Positions 25,912-35,459 are shown, counted from the first letter of the stretch. The stretch is 64,000 nucleotides of DNA from Microbacterium tenebrionis (GCF_903645325.1 NZ_CAHJXQ010000003.1:248001-312000); one strand, 5' to 3'. Numbers and translations: made by a program. The notes: generated from the sequence alone by a model not told the origin.

Positions 25912-27000
25912 ATGAGCATTCGACTGAACGACACCGCCACGCTGCATCCGCTCGTGCTTCCGGCACGGGCGGATGCGGCGCCCACCGAGACGATCCGCGC
26001 GTACGCCGATGTGCGGAACCGGTCCATCCGCGACGTGACCGGTCGCACCGACGACGCGGTCTCACCGGAGTCGCTGCTACCCCTGCTGCGATCGAACCCC
26101 GAGTTCACGCGCACCCAGTGGTACGTGACCGAGGGCGATGAGATGGTCGGGGTCGCGACGCTGAACATCATGGCCGACTCGGGCGGCACCACCGCCATCA
26201 CGATCATCAGCCTGCTGCGGCGGGCGTGGGGGCGAGGCATCGGGTCCGCCGTGCTTGCGCACCTCGAGAGCGCGGCGAGGGATGCCGGCGTCAGCCGTCT
26301 GCTCACCTGGGTCGAGCATCCCGCTTCCGACGCCGAAACGCTGCCATCGCCGACCGGCTTCGGCGAGATCCCGCGCGATCATCACGCGCGCTTCCTGCTC
26401 CGGCATGGATTCTCGCTCGAGCAGGTCGAGCGCGTGAGCATGCTCCGCTGGTCGGACTCCGTGCTGGGGCGCATCCGCGACGCGCACACCGCGGCCGAGC
26501 GGGCGGCTGAGGGATACCGCGTCGTGCAGTGGAGGCTGCCGACACCGCCCGAGCACGTCGCCGGATACGCGTGGATGAAGGAGCACATGTCGACGGATGT
26601 GCCCGACGCCGCTCTGGGGATGCCGGCGGAGAAGTGGGACGCGGACCGCGTCGCCCGCCACGACGATCGGTACGCCCGACGCGGGATCAGCGTGCTCGTG
26701 ACGGCCGCCGAGCACATCGCGAGCGGTGAGCTGTGCGCCTACAACGAGCTTGCGATCGACGCCGACACCTCGGTCGTCTCGCACCAGGTGGACACCCTGG
26801 TGCTCGCATCCCATCGCGGCCACCGACTGGGCATGCTCGTGAAGACCGCGGGTCTCATGACCTGGCGAACGGCATACCCGGACTCCCCCGGAGTCGTCAC
26901 GTACAACGCCGAAGAGAACCGTCCGATGCTCGACATCAACGAGGCCATCGGATTCGCGCCCATCTCGTACGAAGGCGCCTGGAAGAAGGAACTGACATGA
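25912..27000 (+). CDS. Double-domain GNAT acetyltransferase, copy 1
   Basis: 362 residues with two GNAT modules in tandem. The first (about 1-180) has TTAITIISLLRRAWGRGIGSAVLAHL with a GRGIGS acetyl-CoA loop. The second (about 195-362) has DTLVLASHRGHRLGMLVKTAGL and the terminal NRPMLDINEAIGFAP motif. The arrangement resembles mycothiol synthase-like double GNATs; the substrate is unknown. ATG at 25912 with GAGGAG upstream. It overlaps copy 2 by ATGA. Confidence 0.85.
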   Translation: MSIRLNDTATLHPLVLPARADAAPTETIRAYADVRNRSIRDVTGRTDDAVSPESLLPLLRSNPEFTRTQWYVTEGDEMVGVATLNIMADSGGTTAITIISLLRRAWGRGIGSAVLAHLESAARDAGVSRLLTWVEHPASDAETLPSPTGFGEIPRDHHARFLLRHGFSLEQVERVSMLRWSDSVLGRIRDAHTAAERAAEGYRVVQWRLPTPPEHVAGYAWMKEHMSTDVPDAALGMPAEKWDADRVARHDDRYARRGISVLVTAAEHIASGELCAYNELAIDADTSVVSHQVDTLVLASHRGHRLGMLVKTAGLMTWRTAYPDSPGVVTYNAEENRPMLDINEAIGFAPISYEGAWKKELT

Positions 27001-28076
27001 GCGATGCGACCATCACCGACCTGGTGATTCCGTCCCGCGCCGACGCGGAGGACGGTGCGGACTTCCGCGCCATGGTCGAGTTGAGCAACCGCGCCGCTGA
27101 GATCGACGCGGGCATCGACGACCTCAGCGACACCGCGGAACAGGTGCTGCCGAACTGGCTCGACCAGACCGACCGGCTCCGCCGCGGTTTCGTCGCCCGC
27201 AAGGATGGCGAGGTGCTCGGGGTCGCCATGATCACGACCGCGACGGCGGAGGGCACGTCCTCCGCCGAGCTCGAGTTCATGATGCTCCCGCCGCAGGCGC
27301 AGAGCGGCGTCGGTCAGGCGCTGCTCGAGCGCCTCGAGCAGGCGGCTCGCGAGATCGGGCGCACGGCGCTGATGACATGGACGCTGCATCCTGCGACACC
27401 CGCGGGCGAGCGGGCGCTGACGCCGGCGACCGGTTGGGGTGACGTGTCGCCGACCGCGCTGAGCGACCTGCTTGCGGCCAACGGCTACCTGCTGGAGCAG
27501 GTGGAACGCAACAGCATCCTCCCCCTGGAGACGCCGCTCGATGCCGTCGAGGTCCGCCTCGCCGAGGCGACCGCATTCGCAGGTCCCGACTATCGAGTGG
27601 TCACGTGGACCCTGCCGACACCGGCTCATCTGCGTGCCGGCTACGGCAGCGTGATCGCGCGGATGGCCACGGACGTGCCCAGCGGCGATCTCCAGATCGA
27701 CGAGGAGATCTGGGACGAGGGCCGCGTCGCCAGGCGAGATGCGAAGTTCCTCGCCGGCGGCCACACGGTCTCGGTCGCCGCAGTGATCCACGAGCCGAGC
27801 GGCGACATGGTCGCCTTCAACGAACTCGTCATCGGCGCGGATCCGGCCGGCGTCACGCACCAGGGGGGAACGCTCGTCACGAAGGAGCACCGGGGCAGGC
27901 GCCTGGGCACGATCGTGAAGTGCGCGAACCTGCTGCGCTGGCAGGACGTCGCGCCGGACTCGCCGAAGATCTCGACGTTCAACGCCGAGGAGAACCGGCC
28001 GATGCTCGACATCAACGAGGCGATCGGCTTCGTCCCGGCGTCCTACGCCGGCGCGTGGCAGAAGCGTCTGAGCTGA
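26997..28076 (+). CDS. Double-domain GNAT acetyltransferase, copy 2
   Basis: 359 residues, a diverged paralogue of the gene just upstream; both end in the shared NAEENRPMLDINEAIGF stretch. The first module has EFMMLPPQAQSGVGQALLERLEQ, a looser acetyl-CoA loop. The second has GTLVTKEHRGRRLGTIVKCANL with a good R-G-x-x-L-G loop, so the first domain may have lost activity. Coupled to copy 1 by ATGA. Confidence 0.85.
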   Translation: MSDATITDLVIPSRADAEDGADFRAMVELSNRAAEIDAGIDDLSDTAEQVLPNWLDQTDRLRRGFVARKDGEVLGVAMITTATAEGTSSAELEFMMLPPQAQSGVGQALLERLEQAAREIGRTALMTWTLHPATPAGERALTPATGWGDVSPTALSDLLAANGYLLEQVERNSILPLETPLDAVEVRLAEATAFAGPDYRVVTWTLPTPAHLRAGYGSVIARMATDVPSGDLQIDEEIWDEGRVARRDAKFLAGGHTVSVAAVIHEPSGDMVAFNELVIGADPAGVTHQGGTLVTKEHRGRRLGTIVKCANLLRWQDVAPDSPKISTFNAEENRPMLDINEAIGFVPASYAGAWQKRLS

Positions 28077-28183
28077 GCCGCCGGGCGGCCGGCCGAACAT
28101 CATCATCGAGGTGTATGTCCGGCCGGCCATCTGCGTCGGCAGGCTGACGACGCGGATGCCGCCGGCGCGACATCGTGGAGAGC

Positions 28184-28705
28184 ATGAGCACTCCCGTCAT
28201 CGAAGCCCAATCCCTGACCAAGACCTTCGGCGCCACCACGGCTCTCGCAGGCGTCGATCTGACCGTCCAGCGCGGCGAGTCGGTCGCGATCATGGGCGCC
28301 TCCGGCTCGGGCAAGACAACGCTCCTGCACGTGCTCGCCGCGATCACGGCACCCGAATCCGGCAGCGTTCGATTCACCCCCGCCGCCGGTGCACCGATGG
28401 TGGTCTCAGTGCTGGGCGAACGCGACCGATCGCGTCTGCGCAGGGAGTCCTTCGGATTCGTGTTCCAGCAGGGCCTCCTCATCCCCCGAGCTCACCGCGA
28501 TCGAGAACGTCGCTCTCGCCATGATGATCACCGGCGCACCGCGTCGCGCCGCGATCGAGCATTCGGCGGGATGGATGGCCTCGCCCTGATCGTCCAGCCC
28601 GTCTCGATTCTCACGATCGTCGCCGTGCTCGCGTCAGGGGTCGGGATCGTGTGGGCGAGTATGCGGATCACCCGCCCGCTGCTGGGCCGCGCGTTCGCGG
28701 GCTGA
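28184..28705 (+). pseudogene. Remnant of an ABC transporter (ATPase start joined to permease end)
   Basis: Residues from 28184 are a normal MacB-type ATPase start: SLTKTFGATTALAGVDLTV, Walker A GASGSGKTT, VFQQGLLIP. At a C5 run (28485-28489) the frame breaks; one C fewer restores ELTAIENVALAMMITGAPRR. Soon after, near 28570, the sequence jumps to what looks like the last membrane helix of an FtsX-type permease (VSILTIVAVLASGVGIVW) and a stop at 28705. The ATPase signature and Walker B and nearly the whole permease are gone. This is a real internal deletion on top of a frameshift. Confidence 0.8.
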
Positions 28706-28711
28706 GCAGAG

Positions 28712-29575
28712 TCAGCGGCGCCTTTGGCACCGCGGGCAGTAGTGCGAACTGCGATTCATGAACGCCGCGCGGCGGATCTCGCCTCCGCACCGCGGGCACG
28801 GCTGGCCGCCCCGGCCGTAGGCGTTGAGCGAGTGCGCGAAGTACCCCGCCTGCCCGTTGACGTTCACGTACTGGGCGTCGAAGCTCGTTCCGCCTTCGGC
28901 GAGGGCCTTCTCGAGCACGAGACGGACCTCGCCGAGGAGTCGTCGCACGGCCTGCGCCGACAGGGCCGTGCCCGGCGTCTCCGGGTGGATGCGTGCCGCC
29001 CACAGCGATTCGTCGGCGTAGATGTTGCCGATGCCGCTGACGATCGTCTGGTCGAGGAGAATGCGCTTGACCGCACTCGATCGGCGGCGGACGGCGGCCA
29101 CGAACGCGGCATCGTCGAAGGCGGCATCCAACGGGTCGCGGGCGATATGCAGCACCTGCGTCGGAGTGAGGCCTGCTCCGTCGTGAACCAGGGCGTCGAC
29201 GGCGAGCGAGCCGAAGGTGCGCTGGTCCGCGAAGACCACGGCGAGATCGCCGTGCTGCGGATGCCGCACACCGAGCCGGATGCGCTCGTGCCTCTCGTGC
29301 GGCGCATCCGGGGTGCGCAGCAGCAGCTGCCCACTCATCCCGAGGTGGGCGGTGAGGGCCTCGGTCCCGCCCGACAGCGGCAGCCAGAGGAACTTGCCCC
29401 GACGCGATGCGGCCGCGATCCGTGAGCCCTCGAGTCGCCCGGCGAAGTCTGCTGCGCCGGCCGGGTGCCGCGTGAGCGCACGCTCGTCGAGCACGCCGAC
29501 GCTCGTGATCTCTGCGCCGATGACCGCAGGTGCGAGTCCGAGGCGGACGACCTCGACCTCCGGAAGTTCAGGCAC
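28712..29575 (-). CDS. mutM: Formamidopyrimidine-DNA glycosylase MutM
   Basis: 287 residues from a GTG at 29575, chosen because processing leaves the catalytic N-terminal Pro (PELPEVEVVRLGL). Removes 8-oxoguanine and formamidopyrimidines and nicks by beta/delta elimination. Catalytic Glu follows Pro; the helix-two-turn-helix (SGIGNIYADESLW) and C-terminal zinc finger (CPRCGG...CPRC) are intact. 8 bp after rnc. Confidence 0.95.
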   Translation of the reverse strand: MPELPEVEVVRLGLAPAVIGAEITSVGVLDERALTRHPAGAADFAGRLEGSRIAAASRRGKFLWLPLSGGTEALTAHLGMSGQLLLRTPDAPHERHERIRLGVRHPQHGDLAVVFADQRTFGSLAVDALVHDGAGLTPTQVLHIARDPLDAAFDDAAFVAAVRRRSSAVKRILLDQTIVSGIGNIYADESLWAARIHPETPGTALSAQAVRRLLGEVRLVLEKALAEGGTSFDAQYVNVNGQAGYFAHSLNAYGRGGQPCPRCGGEIRRAAFMNRSSHYCPRCQRRR

Positions 29576-29583
29576 GAGGCAGC

Positions 29584-30276
29584 TCAGGCACGTTCGCTGA
29601 GCACGCGCCACACGGCGAGGGCGCCAGCCATCTCGGCGGTCTTCTTGCTCGTGCCGTCGCCGCTCATGGTGACATCGCCGACCGTGACCGTGGCCGTGAA
29701 GCGCCGATCGTGATCGGGCCCGGACGCCGAGATCTCGTACACGGGCGCTGCCGCGCCCAGCCGCGCGGCAAGCTCCTGCAGACTCGTCTTCGGATCCATC
29801 GCCGCGCCGTATCTCTCGGGGTCGGCGAGCAGCGGCTCGGTCAGACGCAGCACGAGGGCCGTCGCCTCGTCGGGACCGGCGGACAGATAGGTCGCGCCGA
29901 AGACGGCCTCCATGGTGTCCGCGAGGATCGAGTCCTTGTCGCGGCCACCGGTCTGCTCCTCACCGCGACCGAGCAGCAGGTGCTCTCCGAGGCCGATCCC
30001 GCGTGCGACCTCGGCCAGCGCAACGGTAGAGACGACGCTGGCGCGCCGCTTGGCGAGCTGCCCCTCGTCGAGATCGGGGTTGGTGGTGAAGAGCATCACC
30101 GTCACGGCCTGCCCGAGCACGGAGTCGCCGAGGAACTCGAGGCGCTCGTTGTGCGGGATTCCGCCGTGCTCGTACGCGTAGGAGCGGTGGGTCAGCGCCA
30201 ACGCAAGCAGCTCAGGGTCGATATCGACCCTGAGCTTGGCTGCGAGCGACGCCGTCCCTCCGGGGACGTCTGTCAC
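29584..30276 (-). CDS. rnc: Ribonuclease III
   Basis: 230 residues. Cleaves double-stranded RNA, including rRNA precursors. The catalytic domain signature is NERLEFLGDSVLGQ, the second acidic cluster is in DTMEAVFGATYL, and a double-stranded RNA-binding domain fills about 155-230. Between rpmF and mutM, as in most actinobacteria. Confidence 0.96.
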   Translation of the reverse strand: MTDVPGGTASLAAKLRVDIDPELLALALTHRSYAYEHGGIPHNERLEFLGDSVLGQAVTVMLFTTNPDLDEGQLAKRRASVVSTVALAEVARGIGLGEHLLLGRGEEQTGGRDKDSILADTMEAVFGATYLSAGPDEATALVLRLTEPLLADPERYGAAMDPKTSLQELAARLGAAAPVYEISASGPDHDRRFTATVTVGDVTMSGDGTSKKTAEMAGALAVWRVLSERA

Positions 30277-30292
30277 GATCGTGAGACCGTGA

Positions 30293-30502
30293 TCAGATGT
30301 CGGCGACCTTGCGGCCCTTGTACTCGAGGAACAGCTCGGTGCCCTGCGAGTCGGTGACGACCTTCGCCTGGTGCGGACGGCTGTAGACGACCTTGCCGTT
30401 CTCGACGGTCTTGACGAGCGCGGTGGGCTCGGCCTTCCAGTTCGCGCGACGCGAACGGGTGTTGGAACGGGAAACCTTGCGCTTCGGGGGGTTACCAGCC
30501 AT
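30293..30502 (-). CDS. rpmF: 50S ribosomal protein L32
   Basis: 69 residues, MAGNPPKRKVSRSNTRSRRA..., the standard L32 start. The zinc-binding Cys pairs of some L32 proteins are absent, so this is the Cys-free form. ATG at 30502, 2 bp after the yceD stop. Confidence 0.95.
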   Translation of the reverse strand: MAGNPPKRKVSRSNTRSRRANWKAEPTALVKTVENGKVVYSRPHQAKVVTDSQGTELFLEYKGRKVADI

Positions 30503-30504
30503 GG

Positions 30505-31068
30505 CTAACTCTCTTCTGTGTTCTCGGGATCGCGGCTCTGTGCCGCAGTCCCCTGGTCTGTGATCTGTCGGAGCGCACTCCATCGAGGATCGATGGGCGC
30601 CTCTTCCTCTGCCCTGGTGCCTTCTGTCCGCCGCTCACCCGTGATCGGGTCGAGCCCGGGGCAATCCGGCTGACACACCGGCTGAAACGGAAGCGCCAAA
30701 ACTGTCGCCTCCCTGACCAGAGTTTCAAGATCCACGTGGTCGTCTTGAACCTCGAAGTCAGTTTCTTCCTCTCCAGGATACGCGAAAAGCTCCTGGAACT
30801 CGACTTCGACAGGCTCGGAGATGTCGGTGAGGCATCTTCCGCAGACGCCGATGTACTCGGCATCCACCGATCCCGACACGAGAATGCCCTCGTGCACCGA
30901 CTCGACGCGCACGTCGAGATCGAGCTCGGAGCCCGTCGGATACGAGACGATCCCCTCCCCCCACTGGTCGGCGAGCGTCACGGTGAAACGATGCTCGCGC
31001 ATCTCGCCCGGATGCCGTGCGATGTCGCGGACGGGCACCACGAAGGGGCCGTTGAGTCGAGTCTTCAC
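30505..31068 (-). CDS. YceD/DUF177 family protein
   Basis: 187 residues. The conserved CGRCL motif near residue 76 and CQPDCPGL near 140 define DUF177 (YceD), which is almost always upstream of rpmF. YceD proteins have been linked to 23S rRNA accumulation. The acidic C-terminal tail (REDP/ENTEES) is variable. Translationally close to rpmF. Confidence 0.9.
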   Translation of the reverse strand: MKTRLNGPFVVPVRDIARHPGEMREHRFTVTLADQWGEGIVSYPTGSELDLDVRVESVHEGILVSGSVDAEYIGVCGRCLTDISEPVEVEFQELFAYPGEEETDFEVQDDHVDLETLVREATVLALPFQPVCQPDCPGLDPITGERRTEGTRAEEEAPIDPRWSALRQITDQGTAAQSRDPENTEES

Positions 31069-31107
31069 AGGTCAATCGTACCGGCGGACGCGCCGGGAGG
31101 CGCAGTG

Positions 31108-31605
31108 TCAGAGGTCGCGGGCGCCCGTGTCGAGGAAGGCGGCGACCGCCGGCGGGACGAACGGCGACACGTCGCCCCCGAGACCGGCGACCTGACGGAC
31201 GAGCGAGCTGGACACCATCGCATGCGAAGGGTCGGGCAGGAGGAAGACGGTCTCGATGTCGGCGAGGTGCCTGTTGACGATCGCCATGGGCGACTCGTAC
31301 GCGACGTCGATCTGCGAGCGGATGCCCTTGACGAGCACGCCGGCGTGGACATCGCGTGCATAGTCGACGAGCAGGCCCATGCTCCAGGACCCGACGACGA
31401 CGTTGCCGTCGATGCCGTCCTCGTGGATCGACTGCTCGAGCAGCGACAGCCGCTGCGCGATCGGCAGCATCGCCTCCTTGCCCGGGTTGTGAACGACGAG
31501 CACGTGCAACTCGTCGTACAGCCGAGCGGCACGACGGATCACATCCAGGTGTCCGAGAGTCGGCGGGTCGAACGATCCGGGGACGACGGCGATCCTGCTG
31601 CTCAC
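31108..31605 (-). CDS. coaD: Phosphopantetheine adenylyltransferase
   Basis: 165 residues. Fourth step of coenzyme A synthesis (4'-phosphopantetheine plus ATP to dephospho-CoA). Nucleotidyltransferase motif [12 protein letters not shown] with the T-x-G-H signature, [12 protein letters not shown], and the [20 protein letters not shown] ending. Follows recG by 59 bp on the same strand. Confidence 0.95.
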   Translation of the reverse strand: MSSRIAVVPGSFDPPTLGHLDVIRRAARLYDELHVLVVHNPGKEAMLPIAQRLSLLEQSIHEDGIDGNVVVGSWSMGLLVDYARDVHAGVLVKGIRSQIDVAYESPMAIVNRHLADIETVFLLPDPSHAMVSSSLVRQVAGLGGDVSPFVPPAVAAFLDTGARDL

Positions 31606-31664
31606 TTCGACTCACTCCGTTCGCTCGGTACGGGAACGCTTTTCACCCTATTGCACGCGATCCG

Positions 31665-33848
31665 CTAGTTCTTCGCGAGCGCTGCACGATCCTCTTCGCT
31701 GACGCGCCTGGCGATGACGTCCCGGAGCCCTGGATGCCCCGCGAGGGTCGGGTCCTCGTCGAGGATGATCTCGGCGAGCTCGCGCGCACGCGCGATCAGC
31801 TTCGAGTCCTTGACGACTCTCAGCAGGCGCAGCGATGAGCGCACACCGGACTGCGTTGCTCCCAGCACGTCGCCCTCGCCGCGCAGCTCGAGATCGATCT
31901 CGGCGAGGGCGAAACCGTCGAGCGTCGCCGCGACCGCATCCACGCGCTCCCGGGCGAGCGACCCCTCCTCCGCTTCCGTGACGAGCAGGCAGAGCCCGGG
32001 AACCGAGCCTCGACCGACCCGGCCGCGGAGCTGATGCAGCTGCGAGACGCCGAAGCGATCGGCGTCCAGCACGATCATCGTCGACGCGTTGGGCACGTCG
32101 ACACCGACCTCGATGACGGTCGTCGCAATGAGCACGTCGATCTCACCGCGGGCGAACGCCTGCATCACGGCGTCCTTCTCATCGGACGGCATCCTGCCGT
32201 GCAGCACGGCTCGGCGCAGCGGGCCGACCGTGGGGTGGGTCGCGAGCGCCTGGTCGAGCTGCACGACGCCCCATCGAGGGCCGGCTGCTCCCTCTTCGCT
32301 CGGCAGCAGCGCCGCCTCGTCCTCTTCGGCCGGGCCCGACTTCTTCGTCGTGTCGATCGCGGCGCACACGGCGAACACCTGGCGGCCCTTCGCGACCTCT
32401 TCCGCGGCGCGGTCCCAGACCCGCCGGAACCAGTCCGGGTGCTCGGCGAGCGGTGCGACGAAGCTCTCGATGCCGGCGCGTCCGGCCGGCATCGTACGGA
32501 TCACGGAGGTGTCGAGGTCGCCGAAGACGGTCATCGCAACCGTGCGCGGAATCGGGGTCGCGGTGAGCACAAGTGCGTGCGGGCTCGACCCCTTGGCCCG
32601 CAGGGCTTCACGCTGCTCCACGCCGAACCGGTGCTGCTCGTCGACGACGACGAGTCCCAGTTCGGCGAACGTCGTCTTCTCCCCCAGCAGCGCATGGGTG
32701 CCGACGACGATCAGCGCCTGTCCTGCCGCGACGCGCAGCGCGGCCTTGCGCCGCTCAGAAGCCGACATCTGACCGGTGAGCAGCGTGGGCATGAGCTCGG
32801 GCGCGAGCTGCGGACCCAGCATCTTCGTGATGGAGCGCAGGTGCTGCGCGGCGAGCACCTCGGTGGGCGCGATGAGCGCCGACTGTCCGCCGGACTCGGC
32901 GACCTGCAGCATGGCCCGGAGCGCCACGAGGGTCTTGCCGGAGCCGACCTCGCCCTGGACGAGCCGGTTCATCGGCCACTCGCCGGTGAGGTCGGTCGCG
33001 ACCTGCGCGCCGACGGACTGCTGATCGGGAGTGAGCGTGTAGGGCAGCGTCGCGTCGAACCGTTCCAGGAGCCCCCCTGCCTTCGCCGCGCGTGGTGTCG
33101 CCGTCAGTGCCCTGACGGCCGCACGCTGCTGCAGCAGCGCTGTCTGAAGGACCAGGGCCTCGTGCATGCGAAGCGTCCGCACGGCGGGGGCGACGTCACT
33201 CTTGGTCTCTGGCCTGTGCACCTGGATCAGCGCGGTGCGTGCGTCGAGCAGCCCCTCTGCAGAGCGCACCGATTCCGTCAGCGGATCGGGGACATCGCCG
33301 AGCGCGGGAAGCACCTTCTCGACGAGCTCACGGAACTGCCCGCTCTCCACGGCCGACGTCGCCGGGTAGATCGGGATCGGCCGGTGCGCGCGCTCCTCGA
33401 CCTGGGACTTCCGGTCCTCGTCGTCGTCGAAAAGCTCGTACTGAGGATGAGAGAACTGCGTGACCTCGTTGAACGAGCCCACCTTTCCGGAGAACACGCC
33501 CCGGCGTCCGGGGCGCAGCTGATCGCGGCGCCACTCGGCCTGCTTGATCCCCTTGGCGAAGAAGGGCAGCGAGACGCGTCCGTGCCCGTCGCCGATGATC
33601 ACGTCCGTCATCGCGCCGTTGCGGTTGCGCATCGGACGCGCGGATGACGAGAGCACCTCGGCGACGATCGTCACCGTCTCGCCGACCGGCAGATCGAGGA
33701 TGGGCGTGAGCTCGGCGGGGTCGGCGTAGCGACGAGGATAGTGCGCGAGCATGTCGCCAACGGTGCGCATCTCGAACGCCCTCTCGAGCTTCTTCGCAGC
33801 GGTGCCGCCGATGGCTTCCGCCAGCGGCGTATCGAACGAGAAGACCAT
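31665..33848 (-). CDS. recG: ATP-dependent DNA helicase RecG
   Basis: 727 residues. Branch migration and fork rescue. Wedge/OB domain about 50-230, Walker A GEVGSGKTLVALRAM, DEQH box in VVDEQHRFG, TATPIPRT (motif III), and the helicase C domain with TTVIEVGVDVPNA and QLRGRVGRG. ATG at 33848, divergent from rsmD with a 44-bp gap. Confidence 0.96.
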   Translation of the reverse strand: MVFSFDTPLAEAIGGTAAKKLERAFEMRTVGDMLAHYPRRYADPAELTPILDLPVGETVTIVAEVLSSSARPMRNRNGAMTDVIIGDGHGRVSLPFFAKGIKQAEWRRDQLRPGRRGVFSGKVGSFNEVTQFSHPQYELFDDDEDRKSQVEERAHRPIPIYPATSAVESGQFRELVEKVLPALGDVPDPLTESVRSAEGLLDARTALIQVHRPETKSDVAPAVRTLRMHEALVLQTALLQQRAAVRALTATPRAAKAGGLLERFDATLPYTLTPDQQSVGAQVATDLTGEWPMNRLVQGEVGSGKTLVALRAMLQVAESGGQSALIAPTEVLAAQHLRSITKMLGPQLAPELMPTLLTGQMSASERRKAALRVAAGQALIVVGTHALLGEKTTFAELGLVVVDEQHRFGVEQREALRAKGSSPHALVLTATPIPRTVAMTVFGDLDTSVIRTMPAGRAGIESFVAPLAEHPDWFRRVWDRAAEEVAKGRQVFAVCAAIDTTKKSGPAEEDEAALLPSEEGAAGPRWGVVQLDQALATHPTVGPLRRAVLHGRMPSDEKDAVMQAFARGEIDVLIATTVIEVGVDVPNASTMIVLDADRFGVSQLHQLRGRVGRGSVPGLCLLVTEAEEGSLARERVDAVAATLDGFALAEIDLELRGEGDVLGATQSGVRSSLRLLRVVKDSKLIARARELAEIILDEDPTLAGHPGLRDVIARRVSEEDRAALAKN

Positions 33849-33892
33849 GGGTGAAGTCTAGAGAACGCCACGGACTCTCCTAGGCTGGAGAG

Positions 33893-34471
33893 GTGACGAG
33901 GATCATCGCCGGCGACGCGAGAGGGCTCCGCCTCGACGTTCCGGGCTCCGGAACCCGCCCGACGAGCGACCGCGTCCGCGAGTCGCTGTTCGGAGCCCTG
34001 GAATCCGCGGATGCCATCGACGGCGCCCGCGTGCTGGATCTGTACGCCGGATCCGGGGCCCTCGGCCTCGAATCTCTCAGCCGGGGCGCTGCGAGCGTGG
34101 ATCTCGTCGAGCGCGCCCGTCCTGCTGCCGCGATCGTGCGACGCAACGCCGCAGTCGTCGCGAAGGCTCTCTCCGGTGCGGCCGCCCGCGTGCACGAGAG
34201 CGCCGTGCTGCCGTTCCTCCGGCGCGCGACGGGCACATGGGACCTCGTCTTCACCGACCCGCCGTACGACCTCGACGACGCTGCGATGACGGCGGATCTC
34301 ACCGCGCTCGCGCCGCTGCTGTCCGAAGACGCGGTCGTCGTGATCGAACGCGGTCGCAGGTCGACCCCGCCGGACGTGTCCGCCGCCGGGCTCGAGGTCT
34401 TCCGCGAGAAGGCTTACGGCGACACGTCCGTGTGGTGGGCTCAGCCCGTCGCGGCATCCCAGTCGCGATAG
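33893..34471 (+). CDS. rsmD: 16S rRNA (guanine-966-N2)-methyltransferase RsmD
   Basis: 192 residues from a GTG. RIIAGDARGLRLDVP at the start, SAM-binding LDLYAGSGALGLESLSRG, and catalytic TDPPYDLDD. A TAGGCT -10 (33881-33886) lies 6 nt before the GTG, so the mRNA may be leaderless. The 3' end overlaps convergent thiL by 31 bp. Confidence 0.94.
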   Translation: MTRIIAGDARGLRLDVPGSGTRPTSDRVRESLFGALESADAIDGARVLDLYAGSGALGLESLSRGAASVDLVERARPAAAIVRRNAAVVAKALSGAAARVHESAVLPFLRRATGTWDLVFTDPPYDLDDAAMTADLTALAPLLSEDAVVVIERGRRSTPPDVSAAGLEVFREKAYGDTSVWWAQPVAASQSR

Positions 34472-35436
34472 GGATCCCAGCCGGCGACGTCCACCGGCTC
34501 GCCGTCGCAGAGGACGCCGGTCTGTCCCGCCCGCCGCACGGTTCCGATGATCCGGAACCCCGGAGGCAGGACGTCCGGCGGGAATGTCGCCAGCAGCGCG
34601 TGGTCCTCACCGCCGGCCAGCGCGCGCTCCGGTTCCGCCCCGAGCGCCGAGCGCGCGAGATCGATCGTGACACCGGATGCCGCCGCCATGCGTCCGGCAT
34701 CCAGGGCGAGGCCGTCCGAGACGTCCATCATGGCCGTCGCGCCGGCGAGGGCTGCGACCGGGCCGAGGCCGATCGGCGGTGCGGGGCGCAGCTGGGCGGC
34801 CACAGCCGACGCCTCGCCCTCGGCGAGCCGTGCGGCATCCACCGGCGTCGGCGTCTCGCCGTCGCGGAATCGGCCGAACAGCACGGCGAGGCCGTGCGCT
34901 GCGAGGCCGAGCTCCCCCGCGATCGCGACCGCATCACCGGGCCGGGCACCCGAGCGGGTCACGGCGCGGCGGCCCTCCAGATCGCCGAGCGCCGTGACGG
35001 CGATCGTGAGCACGTCGGACACCGTCAGATCGCCACCGACGACCGAGCAGCCGGGCGCAAGCGCCTCACAGGCCGCGCGGAAACCGTCGGCGAGCTGCTC
35101 GACGAACGACAGGCGCATGTCACGCGGCACGGCCAGCGCCACGAGAAGCCCGGTCGGCCGCGCGCCCATCGCCGCGATGTCGGAGAGGTTGACCGCCGCC
35201 GACTTCCACCCCAGGTCGTAGCCGCTCGACCATGCCAGCCGGAAGTCGGGTCCGTGCACGAGGGTATCGGTGGTCGCGACGACCGAGCCGGAAGGAGCGG
35301 CGAGCACGGCGGCATCGTCGCCGGGGCCGAGGATCGTGTGCGAGGCAGGCGCCGTTCGCGCCAGGATGGCGCGCAGAACGGTGCCTTCCGAGACGTCGCC
35401 GAGGCGCGGGTCGTCGTCGGAGGAACGAGAGGGCAT
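34441..35436 (-). CDS. thiL: Thiamine-monophosphate kinase
   Basis: 331 residues. Last step of thiamine diphosphate synthesis. Conserved GPGDDAAVLAAPSGSVVATT (metal site), WKSAAVNLSDIAAMGARP, VVGGDLTVSD and DVSDGLALDAGRMA. Acidic N-terminus precedes the core. No thiamine riboswitch is visible upstream. Confidence 0.95.
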   Translation of the reverse strand: MPSRSSDDDPRLGDVSEGTVLRAILARTAPASHTILGPGDDAAVLAAPSGSVVATTDTLVHGPDFRLAWSSGYDLGWKSAAVNLSDIAAMGARPTGLLVALAVPRDMRLSFVEQLADGFRAACEALAPGCSVVGGDLTVSDVLTIAVTALGDLEGRRAVTRSGARPGDAVAIAGELGLAAHGLAVLFGRFRDGETPTPVDAARLAEGEASAVAAQLRPAPPIGLGPVAALAGATAMMDVSDGLALDAGRMAAASGVTIDLARSALGAEPERALAGGEDHALLATFPPDVLPPGFRIIGTVRRAGQTGVLCDGEPVDVAGWDPYRDWDAATG

Positions 35437-35459
35437 GCTGTCAAAGGTAGCCTGGAATC

